The translations under genes and the position numbers were made by a program. Shown here one piece after another: positions 23,539 through 34,179 of a stretch of DNA of 64,000 nucleotides. The stretch comes from Brachionus plicatilis (lineage: Eukaryota; Rotifera; Eurotatoria; Ploima; Brachionidae). Below the pieces are notes generated by a model, which was given only the letters and a program-made list of their open reading frames with translations, was not told the DNA's origin and searched no databases. The DNA is taken from the NCBI GenBank assembly GCA_010279815.1, contig QEOQ01000508.1, positions 2,301,152-2,365,151 of the forward strand, in the 5' to 3' direction. Position 1 is the first letter of the stretch. The number at the start of each line of letters is the position of its first letter.

Positions 23539-25638
23539 ATGGAATACCAACCAAGCTATAACTATCAATTTGGCAGCTTGCCGGACGCCACACAATCGAG
23601 CGAAAAAGCTCTCATGTGGTCGCACACCCAGTACATGACCGAGTCGGGCTACTCGACCCAGGCGCCCTCCATAAGCAGCATGGACTCGTACATGAACACC
23701 GACAGCCAAAAAACGGACGCCACCGCCCCACAGCCAGCCCAGCAGCAGCAAGTGGCAACGGCCGAGCCAGCCCAGGCGCCGCCCGAACAAGAAGAGGACA
23801 ACGCGGTCGCCAACTGGATCAACTACCAGGACAACTCGGAAATGGCGCTCAAGGCCATTCCCGACCTGCTCAAGCTGCTCATCGACGAAGACCTGGTCGT
23901 GGTGCAGCAGGCCGCCATTCTGCTCAATCAAATGGCCCGAATGGAGGGACCCAGACAAGCGCTGATCCAGACCAGCAATGCGGTCCAGTGTCTGGTCGAC
24001 TGTTTGAACACCACTGCCGATTTGGAGACCGCGCGCAGCCTTGTCGGCGCCCTCTACGGCATATCCACTCAGAAACAAAGCGGCACCCAGGCAATCGTCA
24101 ACTCAAAGGCCCTGCAGCCGCTTGTCAAGATGCTGAGCGCGCCTATGGACACCATTGTCTCCTACGCCATCACCACTCTGCACAACGTGCTGCTCGACTG
24201 CGGCGACAAGGTCAAAATGCTTCTGAGAAAAATGGGCATGATCCATCAGATGATTCCTCTTCTCAATCACGGACAAAACGTCAAATTTTTGTCCATCGTG
24301 GTCGATTGTCTTCAGCTGCTGGCGTTCGGCAACTCCGAGGCCAAACAAGTAATTTTGGAGCTGGGCGGCACTCAGCTCATTGTCACTCTGCTCATGAATC
24401 AATCCAATCAGTATCACAAACTGCTGCTCAATTTGACCAGACTGCTCAAAGTGTTGTCTGTGTGCGCCAACAACAAACAAGCACTGGTCAACTTGAACAC
24501 CATGCAGACGCTCAGCTTGATGATCAACTCGCAGAAAAGTGCCGACATACTCCAAAATTGTTTGATAATACTCAGAAATTTGTCCGATGCGGCCACTAGG
24601 GTAAACGGCCTCGAGCAACTTGTTCAAAATTTGCTCAACTTGCTGTCCCAGATCGCCAGCCAAAATCAAGAGAACAGTGTTACTTTGATGACGTTGACCG
24701 CCGGCATTTTGTCCAATTTGACCTGCAACAACGAGAATAACAAGAAGGCGGCGCTGAGGGCCAACGGGGTCCAGGTGCTGTTCAAAATAGTGCAGCAGAA
24801 TGTGGCGGCCGGCAAGTCGACTCTGATCGAGCCGTGCTTGTGCGCCATCAGACACATCACTAACAGATACTCGGACTACCTGCTCGCCCAAGAACAAGTC
24901 AGGTCGCTGCAAGGCATTCCGCTGCTCACTCAGCTGGCCAGCATTCAGCCAAGGGCCTGGGGATGTGTCAAGGCCTTGCTGGGCATTGTGCGCAATTTGT
25001 GCAACAATTCGCTGAATAGCGTCCAGTTGAAGCAAAACTGTGTCATCGAAAAGCTAATGCAAATTTTGTACGATGCGTACACGGAGATAAATGTTAAGAC
25101 AAATAATGGCGCACAGGTGGTCAGTGTGGTCAAGGTGGACGATGTTAATCTGATGGACATAGTCGAGTTGAGCTCGACCTGTTTGCTCATGCTGGCCAAA
25201 GAGCACACTAATCAGATAATAATGAAGGATTTGGACTGTATTGGATTTTTTGTTCAAATGTTTTTTTCGCCGCTGAGTCAAATTCAAAAGTCGGCGGCCA
25301 GTTTGTTGGCCGAGTTGAGCGCCAATCGTGAGTGCGCTGTGGTCATCGAGGCGCAGTCCGGCCTGCAGCAGTTTGTGCAGGCCAACTTTTGCAATCAGTT
25401 CGGTCAGCTGAAGAGCATTGCTGAACTTGGATCAGCCGGGAACTCGGCGCACGCCAGTGTTATTCTTCAGCATGTGACTACTTTGATGCAGCGGCTGCAA
25501 GAGCACAAGTCCGTGCACAGAAATGCGTCGTTTAGTGGAAATTTTGCTGCGCCACAAGCTGAGCAATTCGGTCATCCGATGTATTTTAATCAACAATTTC
25601 CATCGGATGTCACCTTCAATCCAAGCGGATTTTTCTAA
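23539..25638 (+). CDS. CTNNB1: Beta-catenin / armadillo, single coding exon
   Basis: Armadillo-repeat protein of cadherin junctions and Wnt signalling, 699 aa with no intron. The N-terminus keeps the layout of the destruction box. Lys23 stands 13 residues before ESGYST (35-40), the counterpart of the DSGxxS beta-TrCP degron, followed by further Ser residues at 44-47. The alpha-catenin-binding region reads NWINYQDN (93-99) with the conserved Tyr. Arm repeats fill about 100-640, with signature stretches ALYGISTQKQSG, YAITTLHNVLL, NVKFLSIVVDCLQLLA, RLLKVLSVC, LRNLSDAAT and GILSNLTCNN. The counterpart of the second charged button (human Lys435) is kept. The C-terminal tail after the repeats is short (about 55 aa), ends PSGFF, and lacks the vertebrate DTDL PDZ ligand. 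Codon third positions are G/C-rich, unlike the surroundings. Start: first ATG, giving a beta-catenin-like N-terminus. Confidence 0.94.
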   Translation: MEYQPSYNYQFGSLPDATQSSEKALMWSHTQYMTESGYSTQAPSISSMDSYMNTDSQKTDATAPQPAQQQQVATAEPAQAPPEQEEDNAVANWINYQDNSEMALKAIPDLLKLLIDEDLVVVQQAAILLNQMARMEGPRQALIQTSNAVQCLVDCLNTTADLETARSLVGALYGISTQKQSGTQAIVNSKALQPLVKMLSAPMDTIVSYAITTLHNVLLDCGDKVKMLLRKMGMIHQMIPLLNHGQNVKFLSIVVDCLQLLAFGNSEAKQVILELGGTQLIVTLLMNQSNQYHKLLLNLTRLLKVLSVCANNKQALVNLNTMQTLSLMINSQKSADILQNCLIILRNLSDAATRVNGLEQLVQNLLNLLSQIASQNQENSVTLMTLTAGILSNLTCNNENNKKAALRANGVQVLFKIVQQNVAAGKSTLIEPCLCAIRHITNRYSDYLLAQEQVRSLQGIPLLTQLASIQPRAWGCVKALLGIVRNLCNNSLNSVQLKQNCVIEKLMQILYDAYTEINVKTNNGAQVVSVVKVDDVNLMDIVELSSTCLLMLAKEHTNQIIMKDLDCIGFFVQMFFSPLSQIQKSAASLLAELSANRECAVVIEAQSGLQQFVQANFCNQFGQLKSIAELGSAGNSAHASVILQHVTTLMQRLQEHKSVHRNASFSGNFAAPQAEQFGHPMYFNQQFPSDVTFNPSGFF

Positions 25639-25689
25639 ATTAAATTAAATTCAAAATGCTAAGTTCAGGGAAACCCAGTGCAGTGTGCT

Positions 25690-25695
25690 AATAAA
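25690..25695 (+). terminator. PolyA signal AATAAA of beta-catenin
   Basis: AATAAA 52 nt after the stop codon, followed by GTGAA and a T-rich downstream element. It is the first canonical hexamer after the coding region. Confidence 0.6.
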
Positions 25696-26000
25696 GTGAA
25701 TTTTTTTTTTTTTATATCAAAATGACTTGGAATTTTTTATTTTTTAGGCTTTAATTGTTTTTATACTGTCAAACTTTTTTTTTTTTTTTTTATGAATATT
25801 TTTGTCTCTAGTGATTGTTCTCTTAATTGTATGTTGAAAATTTTGTTGATAATAAAGATTTTTAAATAAAATAAAACAAAAACAAATATGTTGGGATAAT
25901 GAGACACTTTAATAGAGCTATATATGTACAATATATAACTTATTTTATTCATATCATTCACTATCATCAAAAGTGTCCTTTTGTGTCCTTTTTTTCCTAG

Positions 26001-26848
26001 TAGAATAAAAGATGACACAAAATTAATTTTATCATAAAAAAATTTTATTTAACAAAGGCTTTAAATTTTTTTTTAAATTATCACTGAATCCTCCTATTTT
26101 GAAAGATTAATATCAGTAAAGGTATTGAACTATGATATCGAGCATAGAACGAACAGTCTTGGCATGATCTTGTACAACCTTTGGGACTTCATTGCAGAAT
26201 TTTGTTTTCGAGTTGCTTATGATTTTTGGCCTTCCAATTACCCTCATAAACTTTAGCTTTCAAGTTTTCACAAAAATCGACTGGTTGTGATTTTGGTGCG
26301 TTTGCTGGAATCACTTCTTTGGCAACATACCTTATTATTTTATCTAACATTTAATTTTGTACCATATTCGCATAATGAAATGATGCTAAGTCGGGGCAAA
26401 ATACATAATTGCCATCCTGATAATATTCTTTAATCATTGGTTCAAGTCGTTTCTTAATATACTCTCCAAGCTCGACATGTTGATTCGATTTATGATTGAA
26501 ATAGACTCTAAGTTTAGTAAGCAACCATCTGTTTCGTCACAATTTTAGCAGGTTTACCTCTTCCTTTTTTTCTCTTGAAAGTTTCATCTTTTTCTAAAAC
26601 ATCTTGCCAACGTTAAACAGAACGTTTTTTTGAGTCCAAGACCTTACAAATTCAGCTTTTAGCAAATATTTTTTGATGGTTTCGTACATTTTTTACTAAA
26701 ACCTTTTCGAAAACTCATATTTGTGAGTTAATTTTTATTTATTTTAAAGCTAGGATTAGTCTGATTTTAAAATTTTAAAAAAATTGGGAAAGGTCTTGTC
26801 CAGTCTTTTAGTAAATTAAACTAAACTTTTGTGCCATTTTTTATTCTA
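26001..26848 (-). mobile_element. Decayed mariner-type transposon with 22-bp inverted ends
   Basis: The ends at 26001-26022 (TAGAATAAAAGATGACACAA) and 26827-26848 (reverse complement TAGAATAAAAAATGGCACAA) match at 20 of 22 positions. Inside, the minus strand reads as a broken mariner transposase: WLLTKLRVYFNHKSNQHVEL, then YYQDGNYVFCPDLASFHYAN with the second catalytic Asp. It continues KEVIPANAPKSQPVDFCENL, where the third catalytic residue should fall, and then LKAKVYEGNWKAKNHKQLEN. There are several stops and frame breaks. A related 22-nt word (AAAAGTGTC.TTTTGTGT) flanks the element as direct repeats at about 25970 and 26869. Confidence 0.82.
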
Positions 26849-26899
26849 ACCCCGTTATTAAAAGTGTCTTTTTGTGTTCTTTTGTCAATTAGTAATTAT

Positions 26900-27410
26900 C
26901 TTAATTTAATACAGTAAAACGTCAGATCTTTTAAATTTCAATTTTATTGGACATTTTTTTAAAGGTACTTCGCTAATTATTTTTAGTGAATCTAATTCCC
27001 TAACCCAGGGCATCACCCCAGAACCTTATCTCTCATTTGTCTGATTGGAAAAAAACTCCGGGATTTTAATTTTAATTTGAATTTGAATTAATGATTTGAT
27101 TATATTAAAATAATCATTATTGTCAGTTATATTTTATTCGGCCAAAAAAATTGTTGAGTAATGTAAAGTTTATAAATTCTTTTAAGTTAATGCTGATCGA
27201 ACAACAAGAATATTTTAAATAAAATGTTGTGATGCAGATAAATATAGTTCTGGTAGTTCGTCTTCCACTTCCATCAGAAAACGTAATCAATTTTTTACGG
27301 TTAAAATAACAAGAATTTTTTACTATGTACCACTGATTTTGCCATAGTTTCCATGAATTCTGGTAATTTAAGGCAAACATGCAAAAATTATAAAAAATTT
27401 TAAAATTATA
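26900..27410. other. AT-rich DNA, no gene supported
   Basis: A GC-richer patch at about 26998-27060 resembles one near 1975. An 85-codon minus-strand frame at 27123-27380 has no family resemblance I recognise and no codon signature, so I do not call it. Confidence 0.4.
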
Positions 27411-27414
27411 ACAT

Positions 27415-27910
27415 AAGGCATTGTGAATTTTGGAACAAAAAACAAAAACAAAAACAAAAACAAAATTTAAAATAAATCAAAGCTTAAGTTTTGAAGGGCC
27501 AAAACATGTTCTGTAAATTGTAGTAACTGATGCATCCTCTGTACCACCATTTAAGGTCTAGTCGGCAATGCCAAATTTTGGTACAAAAATTAAAGTAAAA
27601 AAAGTAAAAACTTAATAACTTTTTTACTAATTGTGCAAAAATTGTTCTGCAAAAAGTACAATATTTTACAAATTTTTAAAAAAGAATTCCTAGCTCTGCA
27701 AAAACTCTGCAATTTTCTGTAAAATGCACACCATCAAAAATTCCTTGATTAAACTATGCAATAAATTGCAGAGTTTTGGCAGAGCTTGAAATTCTTTTGT
27801 ACAATATTGTACTTTTTGCAGAACAATTTTTGCACAATTAGTAAAAAAATTATTAGGTTTTTACTTTTTGTACTGTAATTTTTGTACCAAAATTTCACCT
27901 TGCTGTCGAG
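27415..27910. repeat. Palindromic TGCAAAA-rich repeat plus a GTACAAAAAAC repeat copy
   Basis: 27417-27560 is a copy of the dispersed repeat also found at 40224-40721, 46855-47020 and 51215-51385. Shared words are CAAAAACAAAAACAAA, AAGCTTAAGTT and ACATGTTCTGTAAATTGTAG. Next to it, 27569-27910 is a near palindrome. Its arms read TTTTGGTACAAAAATTA.. inward to TCTGCAAAAACTCTGCAATT, and the centre ACCATCAAAAATTCC lies near 27730. A partial copy of this second type lies at 60000-60500. Confidence 0.65.
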
Positions 27911-28049
27911 TGGGTTTTTTTGATATGCCAAATTCACAATTTTCTGAATTTTGCAGATTAATTGCAGAGTTTTTAGTCACAAATATAAGAAACTTACTAA
28001 GATATGAATTAAAAATTTTCTTTATTTGAGTTTTTTATCTCAAAAAAAT

Positions 28050-28780
28050 GTGTCTCGTTTGGAAAAAAATTCAATAGTCATTTGTCGTGTAAAACATGTA
28101 TTTTCTTGTTTATACTTCTCCACAATTTTTCATCATAGAATTTGTAGGTTAATTTTTCATAAATATCATTTAGTTCAGATGTCAGTTAATTTTTAAGATT
28201 CCTTAAAACTTTTATTAGTCTACGTCTTTTTAAAAAGCCATTAATATAATCATAAAATAATTTAGGATTTGTCTTACAATGTGAGGCTAAATTTCTTTTT
28301 TATTTTATTTTTTAACAACTGACTCAGTCGTTTTCTTCACTTATTTTGAAGATATTATTCATTCAAAATTGGTTTGTTTTTATTGTCAGTTAAATACTTT
28401 TAAAAAAGGCTATTTTTCAATTTAGCATGACTAAGAAAGTCTTTGTCAAGCCAAGGCAGTTATTTAAGGTTTTAAACCTTTTCAATGCAATACCCTTTAT
28501 TCTTATCAACATTATCTAACATAGAATAAAAAATGTCATAATTGTCTTTGCCATTGTCAAATATTCTTTTATAAAATTCTGGTTCTGATTAAACTTACCA
28601 AATCGAAGTTCAGCAAAAATTTTCCATACGAATTTTAGATTTTCATTTTCTTAAAATGCTAATGAAGCTGATTTGTCAGATAAAGTATGCTTTTACACTT
28701 AAAGGTCTGTTTTTTTACTACGTTAAGGGTTATATCGGTTGGATCAAGAACCTCCTTAAATTATTAATAATAAAAGCTAC
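28050..28780 (-). mobile_element. LINE fragment: linker between endonuclease and RT
   Basis: The minus strand, through stops and frame shifts, shows the region before the RT domain of CR1/L2-like LINEs: a PWLDKDFLSHAKLKNSLFKK-like segment and then RNLASHCKTNPKLFYDYING. The family pattern is PW.n.....i..k..LFkk and a Lys-rich helix ending KCK.NPKLFY.YIN. It lies downstream (lower coordinates) of the RT piece at 28900-30440 and is therefore a separate insertion. Confidence 0.65.
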
Positions 28781-28899
28781 ATAAGACTAACCGTGGACCA
28801 GGGCTACATGCAGCCTTGCTATGGTAGCTGTATGATTTAACATAAATTCTTTATAAAAATAAACTTATGCTAAAAAGAAAAAAATTATAATAGTTTCAA

Positions 28900-30440
28900 A
28901 TAGTTATCTAATTTGTTTTTAAATCCAATTTAGATTTTGCATTTTCAACTTCAATTGGTAATTTGTCTTAAGCGTTTCCCACTCGATTAGCGAGGAAGCT
29001 CTCTCTGTGCTTTATTCTCATCAGTTGCTTCGTCAATCTTCTTTGATGTCTGCGAATTCTTCTAGCTGTGAGATCATTGCTTGTGAGTGCATAGCTTTTT
29101 ATTTAAGGATCCTTCCAATCTATTGTCCTTAGACCGTTCATTATTTTAAAAATTTCGAGTTCCGATTTGTTTTGTCATAATTTAAATTCCTTAGATTAAA
29201 TACTAATTTCGTAACTCGTCTTTGTACTTGTTCCAAAATTTTCGAGTTCCTTTTGATACAAGGAATCCAGGCTGCTGCAACAAATTCTAGAGGCGGCCTG
29301 AAAAATGAAACATATTAGGATCTATATTAACTCGTCTAATCAAAAATGAATTTGTCAAATAAAAATAATTCATTTTGTCTTATGTAAAATGAATTCATCA
29401 AATATAATTAAAAGTCAAATATTAAATTAAATGTCATAATTTTATTTAATTTGTCATATAAAATATTAAATGTCTAATAAAGAAATAAATGTCTAATAAA
29501 AAAAATCGAATATATAAAATAAAGAAAAAGGAAAATTATTTATACAAAGCCTTTTTCATTTTTGCTGGTCTACCTTTGCCACAAATTTTATTTAGAGGTA
29601 CGGTATACGCTTCTTCTGGAAAATCTTGGATTAGATTGATATCTGAACTGTTCGCCATACCATTTCTTTTCATTTCGATACATTTCGTCTGAATTGTGAT
29701 CGTTTATTTTAACATTAACGTTTAATATCGACGAATTTGACTGAGTAATGTCATTATTTTCGTCAAAATTAGGTAACGACATTTTAATTTTTTTATTATA
29801 ATTAGAATAGAATTCTGCAAAAAAAGCATTTGACTTTTATACAAAATGTATGACATCTTTATTTTTGTACTTGACACATTAATTTAAATATATGACGATT
29901 CATTTTTTATTTGACATTTAATTATTGATATGACTTTTTTAGTCATTTATATGACAATTAATATAATATTTGGCAGTTAATTATCTATTAGACAATTAAT
30001 TTTTTATTAGACTTAAAACGCACTTACCGACCAGCATTTGAAGGCTTGCTTGAGCTGACCAAAACTTTGTTTGCCTTATTTGCCGCCTGTGTCGTTTGGT
30101 GAGTCCATTTCAAGTAGTCTGCTAAATAGATTCCAAGATCCTTTCGATGCTGGTTTGAGTCATTGGTAAGTTGTTCTTAAATAATTAGACTGAATTACTA
30201 GTATAACTTTTAAAGAACATAAATTTGTATTCATCGTGGTTAAATTTTAATTGCCAATCAATTGAACTTTTAACAATTTTATAAATCTCTCATTGAAGTT
30301 TTACAGCATCAAGACGATTTCTGATGATGTAAATCAGTTTGCTATCATCCGCAAATAATTGGATTAGGCTACTTACAACGCTTAGGATGTCGTTTAAAAA
30401 TATAACAAAAATGAGAGCGCTAAGGACATATCTTTCGGGC
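28900..30440 (-). mobile_element. CR1/L2-like LINE RT pseudogene, split by a later insertion
   Basis: Minus strand from 30440 down: VEPERYVLSALIFVIFLNDI, LIQLFADDSKLIYIIRNRLD (catalytic FADD), and IDWQLKFNHDEYKFMFF. After a gap (about 30020 to 29300, a younger element) it resumes with RPPLEFAAAAWIPCIKRNSK, MNGLRTIDWKDP and LTKQLMRIKHRESFLANRVG, then KLPIEVENAKSKLDLKTN. This matches the order RT core, thumb and C-terminal tail of CR1/L2-type elements. Stops and frame shifts show it is dead. Confidence 0.85.
29300..30015 (-). mobile_element. MULE-like non-autonomous element inside the LINE
   Basis: About 715 bp interrupts the LINE RT frame. Both ends carry many short repeats of ATGTC / GACAT with AATTAAT and TCTAATAAA / TTTATTAGA (29330-29510 and 29840-30010), in inverted orientation overall, as in MULE subterminal repeats. 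On the minus strand from 29782 a short ATG frame begins MSLPNFDENNDITQ. After a frame change it gives EEAYTVPLNKICGKGRPAKM, an AT-hook-like GRPAK motif, and then stops. This resembles the N-terminal leftover of a transposase. The breakpoints are approximate. Confidence 0.55.
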
Positions 30441-30734
30441 TCCACTTAGTTCATTTTTTCACTCTGAAACGTTCTCGCTGCTTCCTACAAGTCAAATTGC
30501 TTATTATTAGTTAAAACAAACGATACAGATTGACAGAAAAATGCCAATTATAATTTTTGTTATACTTTCAAACGAAAATTTTGACTAGAATTAAATAATA
30601 TTAACCTAAAATTATTAAAAAAAAAAAATTTAAATAAATTTTGATAAAAGGAAAAAAAAAATTTTAAAAACTTTAAAAAGTTTATCTAAATACCCAGTCC
30701 TGGGTGGTAACAATTTTTCCAAATAGATTTGAAT

Positions 30735-30886
30735 TAGAAAGCACAATTAAAAATTAATTTGCATTTTTCTCTAAATGTGACAGTTTTCTCATTGAGAGAG
30801 TCTTCATCCGAATCATATTTATAATTTGACTGATTAGTTGCTTTATTTTCATCTTCAAAAAAATCAGTATCATCATCATTAAAGAC
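30735..30886 (-). pseudogene. Short acidic coding-like remnant
   Basis: The minus strand reads FNDDDTDFFEDENKATNQ, then YKYDSDEDSLNEKTVTFREK, and stops after about 51 codons. A stop lies directly upstream in frame and no start codon is present. The acidic D/E/S/N composition is unlike the AT-driven noise around it, so it may be an orphan exon or the N-terminal leftover of a transposase. No family recognised. Confidence 0.25.
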
Positions 30887-31350
30887 AACTCATTAGATAC
30901 TTTTTCTTTTTTTGTTTTAATTGTAAAATTCTTTATTTTATACTTCTCCTATTGGATGTTTATTTTCATCAAATAAATAAATCAACAATCCACATCTCTA
31001 AGAAGTTCAAGTGGAAGGCATCTTTTCGTGCAGATATCATGTATAATTTTTAATTTAATGGATAATTAGACTGGCCTTCAATTTATATTGCAAAAAAAAC
31101 AATGTTTCTAATGGACCTTAATGCATACATTTTTTTTTCAGAAAAATAAAAATACTTTCAAAATAAATTAATTAATTTTGATATTTATCAAATTTTGGAT
31201 TTGATAAAAATGGCCAAAATTTATTAATTAGAAGAATAAAAAAAAGGTCGAACAAAAAGTAATGAGTTTAGGCATTAAATGATTTTAATTGACTTTAAAA
31301 TATAATTTAAAAAATTTTTTTAAATATCATATTTATACAAAATTAAGCTA

Positions 31351-31876
31351 TATAGTAAGATGGCCTAACCGGGTGACCTTTTTTTTCTATTTTTTGTCTA
31401 TCGACTTAGTTTTGTTTGAAAACTCCAAATTCGTTAACCGAATTAGACCGAATTTTCCGACTCACCCCCTTAGAAAGAGGGGTTAATGAGGTTAGAGTCA
31501 ACTCAGAATGGACTTAATAAAAAATACTTTAATTTAATTCTTGTTTTGTATTGATAGCTTAGGTAGAGGGCTTTCAATATCATGCTTATTTGAGCTATTT
31601 GGTATATTGGTTTCTTGTGAAAATTTAATTTAGTGAATTAACCCATTTAGCCAAATAAGTAATTTGGTAATTTTTCGGACCTTTTACAAAAAAATAAATT
31701 TTGACCACATTGATGAGGTCCTATAAAAAAAGTAATGTTATTTTCCGAATCCTCGATATCTTTTCTACCAATTATGCTGCTTTTAAAACAAAATTTTTAT
31801 TTTATTTTTCCGTAAAATTCAATCAAAAAAAAATTCACCCCATTCACACATTAAATAATTACCCCATCTTACTATA
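31351..31876. mobile_element. MITE with TATAGTAAGATGG inverted ends
   Basis: Perfect 13-bp terminal inverted repeat TATAGTAAGATGG (31351-31363 and 31864-31876), element size 526 bp. C-rich words follow on each side (CCTAACCGGGTGACC on the left; the right side has two CACCCC/TACCCC words). No coding capacity: the frame at 31289-31486 runs across the left end. The TA at the outermost position could be the target duplication. Confidence 0.65.
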
Positions 31877-32043
31877 TTAATGTAATTTTAATTTCTAGTT
31901 GAAGGCATGGTTATTTGATTTGAACAAATCAAAAATAAACTTTAAAAAAAATTCTATTTTCACAAGAATTTTATTTAAAAATAAATTAAATAGGCAACTA
32001 AAATTTTTTATTCCATGAGATTTAAAAAAAAATTATAATCAAA

Positions 32044-32588
32044 TTAGCCTTTGATAGCATGTAAAAATTCTTGATATGTTATGTAGCCATCCGTATTTTT
32101 ATCTTCATCTTTCATAATTCCATCGATTAATTTCATCAATTCACTATCACTTATTCTTGGTATAGGTTTATTTTGATTTGGATCGTCAGTTGGGTTGGTA
32201 GTATGTTCTTAATTTATATTATGAGTGTCTAAGAAATTAAAGTTTAGTTGAAAATACCATCACTGTGAGCAAATGCACTCACGAGCTCTAGACCATCAAG
32301 CATGTTATTGTTGTCATAGTCATGTAATTTAAAATAATAAAAATTCTGCTCGTCAATTGTCATCTGATCCTTTGGTTTATTGATAACACCATCTAAGTGC
32401 TCTAAAACATGCTCTTTATTTATATTGTCCATCATTGAATTTTGATGATGTTGACCAGCTTCATGATGCTGGCCTGCTTGTTGATGTTGGCCACTTTGTT
32501 GGAAGACTTTTTGGTCTTGATGATGATTTTGGTGACAATTGACCACAAAAAAACAAAATACTACAAGCAAAAACAAATTGGTGTACAT
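32044..32588 (-). CDS. MCFD2: MCFD2-like EF-hand ER cargo-receptor subunit, two exons
   Basis: Luminal EF-hand protein that partners LMAN1/ERGIC-53 in moving glycoproteins from ER to Golgi. Exon 1 is 32588-32258, exon 2 is 32207-32044, and the 50-nt intron has a GTATTT donor and an AAG acceptor. The product has 164 aa. Residues 1-18 are a clear signal peptide (hydrophobic LFLLVVFCFFVV). A His/Gln-rich stretch follows (19-50, repeated AGQHH/SGQHQ units). Then comes the diagnostic HVLEHLDGVINKPKDQMT, matching human HIMEHLEGVINKPEAEMS. EF-hand 1 is DYDNNNMLDGLE at 90-101 and EF-hand 2 is DKNTDGYITYQE near the C-terminus, both with all calcium ligands. The start ATG gives the signal peptide directly. 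Human MCFD2 is 146 aa; the extra length is mainly the His/Gln tract. Confidence 0.92.
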
Positions 32589-34170
32589 CTTAAAGGGTTA
32601 AGAAAAATACAATGAACCGATTTAGACGGGTAAAATAAAAAAAATTAAGATTAAGCATTCGATAAAGGCCAATCGAATTTAGTTTCATCATCATTTTTGA
32701 TAATAGATGACGAACTAAAATAAAAAATATGATAATTTAAATTTTGAATACTTCTATATTGCTGTGCTATTTTAAATAAACTAAAAATATGTCTTTAGTA
32801 AAGAATACAACCAAAATTTTGATTAATTTTAGTCAATTTGAAAAAATTTGATTAAGTAAGAAAATAAAATTTTCATTGTACTTTTTTAAATAAAAATTAT
32901 TATTATTATTTAACTTAAAATTTTATTATAAAGATGAAATTTATTTAAAAATAATATGAAAATTTGTAAATTTTTGATAACAATAAATTTTAAAATTTAC
33001 TTGATGACTTAATAAATGATACTATCATACTTTTGAAAAGTGTTACTTTTATTAAATTCTTAAATTAAATAAATATATAAATAGCATTAAATTCGATTTG
33101 AAAAATTTTTTTCAAAAAAATAATTTAATTCGAATAGACATTCTTTGGAATCCAAAGTTATAGATTTTTGTTGAAGGCTTAAAAAAAGACGTTCAAAATG
33201 TTTTTTTAAAAATTAATTTCTTAAATTAAATTAATGTTTAAATCATGAAAGTCTTCGAATAATTCTAGACCAAAAAAATTGCATTTAAACTTATCGAGAA
33301 TAAATACGGTTTGATAGATAAAACTTCATCATCAAAAAACAAGTTGATTAGTGCTTAAGAAAATGACTTTAAATATTTATAATAAAAACATTTATATATA
33401 TATTTTACTATTTATTAATGTATTATCATATTATTCATTGATTTAGCAAATTTTCTTTTTATTTTAAATTTAAATTTATCTTTTTCTTTTAATTATGTTT
33501 AAAATTAAATTTAAGTACCATGAACAGAATAATTATTTAATAAATAATTTTTCTAAATTTTTTTCATAATAATTTAGAAAAATGATATGGAACTAAAATT
33601 GGATTGCTTTTATTTTTATAAAATTTTAAATGATCTTTTGAGAGTAAACTTTTTTACTCAGTAACACTGGTGCAATTTTCTTTCTTTTTTTTTTAATTTA
33701 ACTCGAATTTAATGTAATTTTTTGTAATTTTGCCTATGGGGCTTTAAACTAATAAATAATAATAATAATAATAATAATAGCTTATTTTCAATAAAAAAAT
33801 TAATTTCTATGATTTAGAAAAAAATAATAAAGATTTTTAATTCAAAATTTCACTTAAATCTTCTCTAAAAAATTAGTATGCGTTTTAAAAATATTATTTC
33901 TATTGTTAAAAAAGAGGTATTGTCGACAAAGGATTAATTTGCTTGATGACTTGAAAAATGATAAAAGTATTACTTTTATTAAATTCTTTAATTTAATAAA
34001 CATATAAATCATATCAAATTCAATTTTAAAAAATTATTTCAAACAAGTAATTTTTCATATTTTATGTGACTTTATTTAGAGATTAAATTTTGTGTTTACA
34101 TCATGTTTTTAGTTATCAAAAAATTATTGAAATCGTATCATAACATTAGAACAATCTAAAAAATCAGATC
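32589..34170. other. AT-rich DNA with a TAA microsatellite
   Basis: No gene seen. A (TAA)n microsatellite lies at about 33751-33779. The words TACTTTTATTAAATTCTTAA and ATTTGATGACTTGA-like stretches occur twice (about 33000-33070 and 33940-34010), so a diverged duplication of roughly 100 bp is present. Confidence 0.45.
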
Positions 34171-34179
34171 TAAAATTTA

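Noticed and set aside
24103..25035. Long minus-strand frames (up to 310 residues) opposite beta-catenin
   Set aside because: Shadow frames of a GC-richer, highly biased coding exon; the sense strand is unmistakably armadillo.
28790..28850. GC-richer patch resembling a structured RNA (GGACCAGGGCTACATGCAGCC)
   Set aside because: It does not fold as a tRNA cloverleaf by eye and sits just past the C-terminal coding part of a LINE, so a LINE 3' UTR is the simpler reading.
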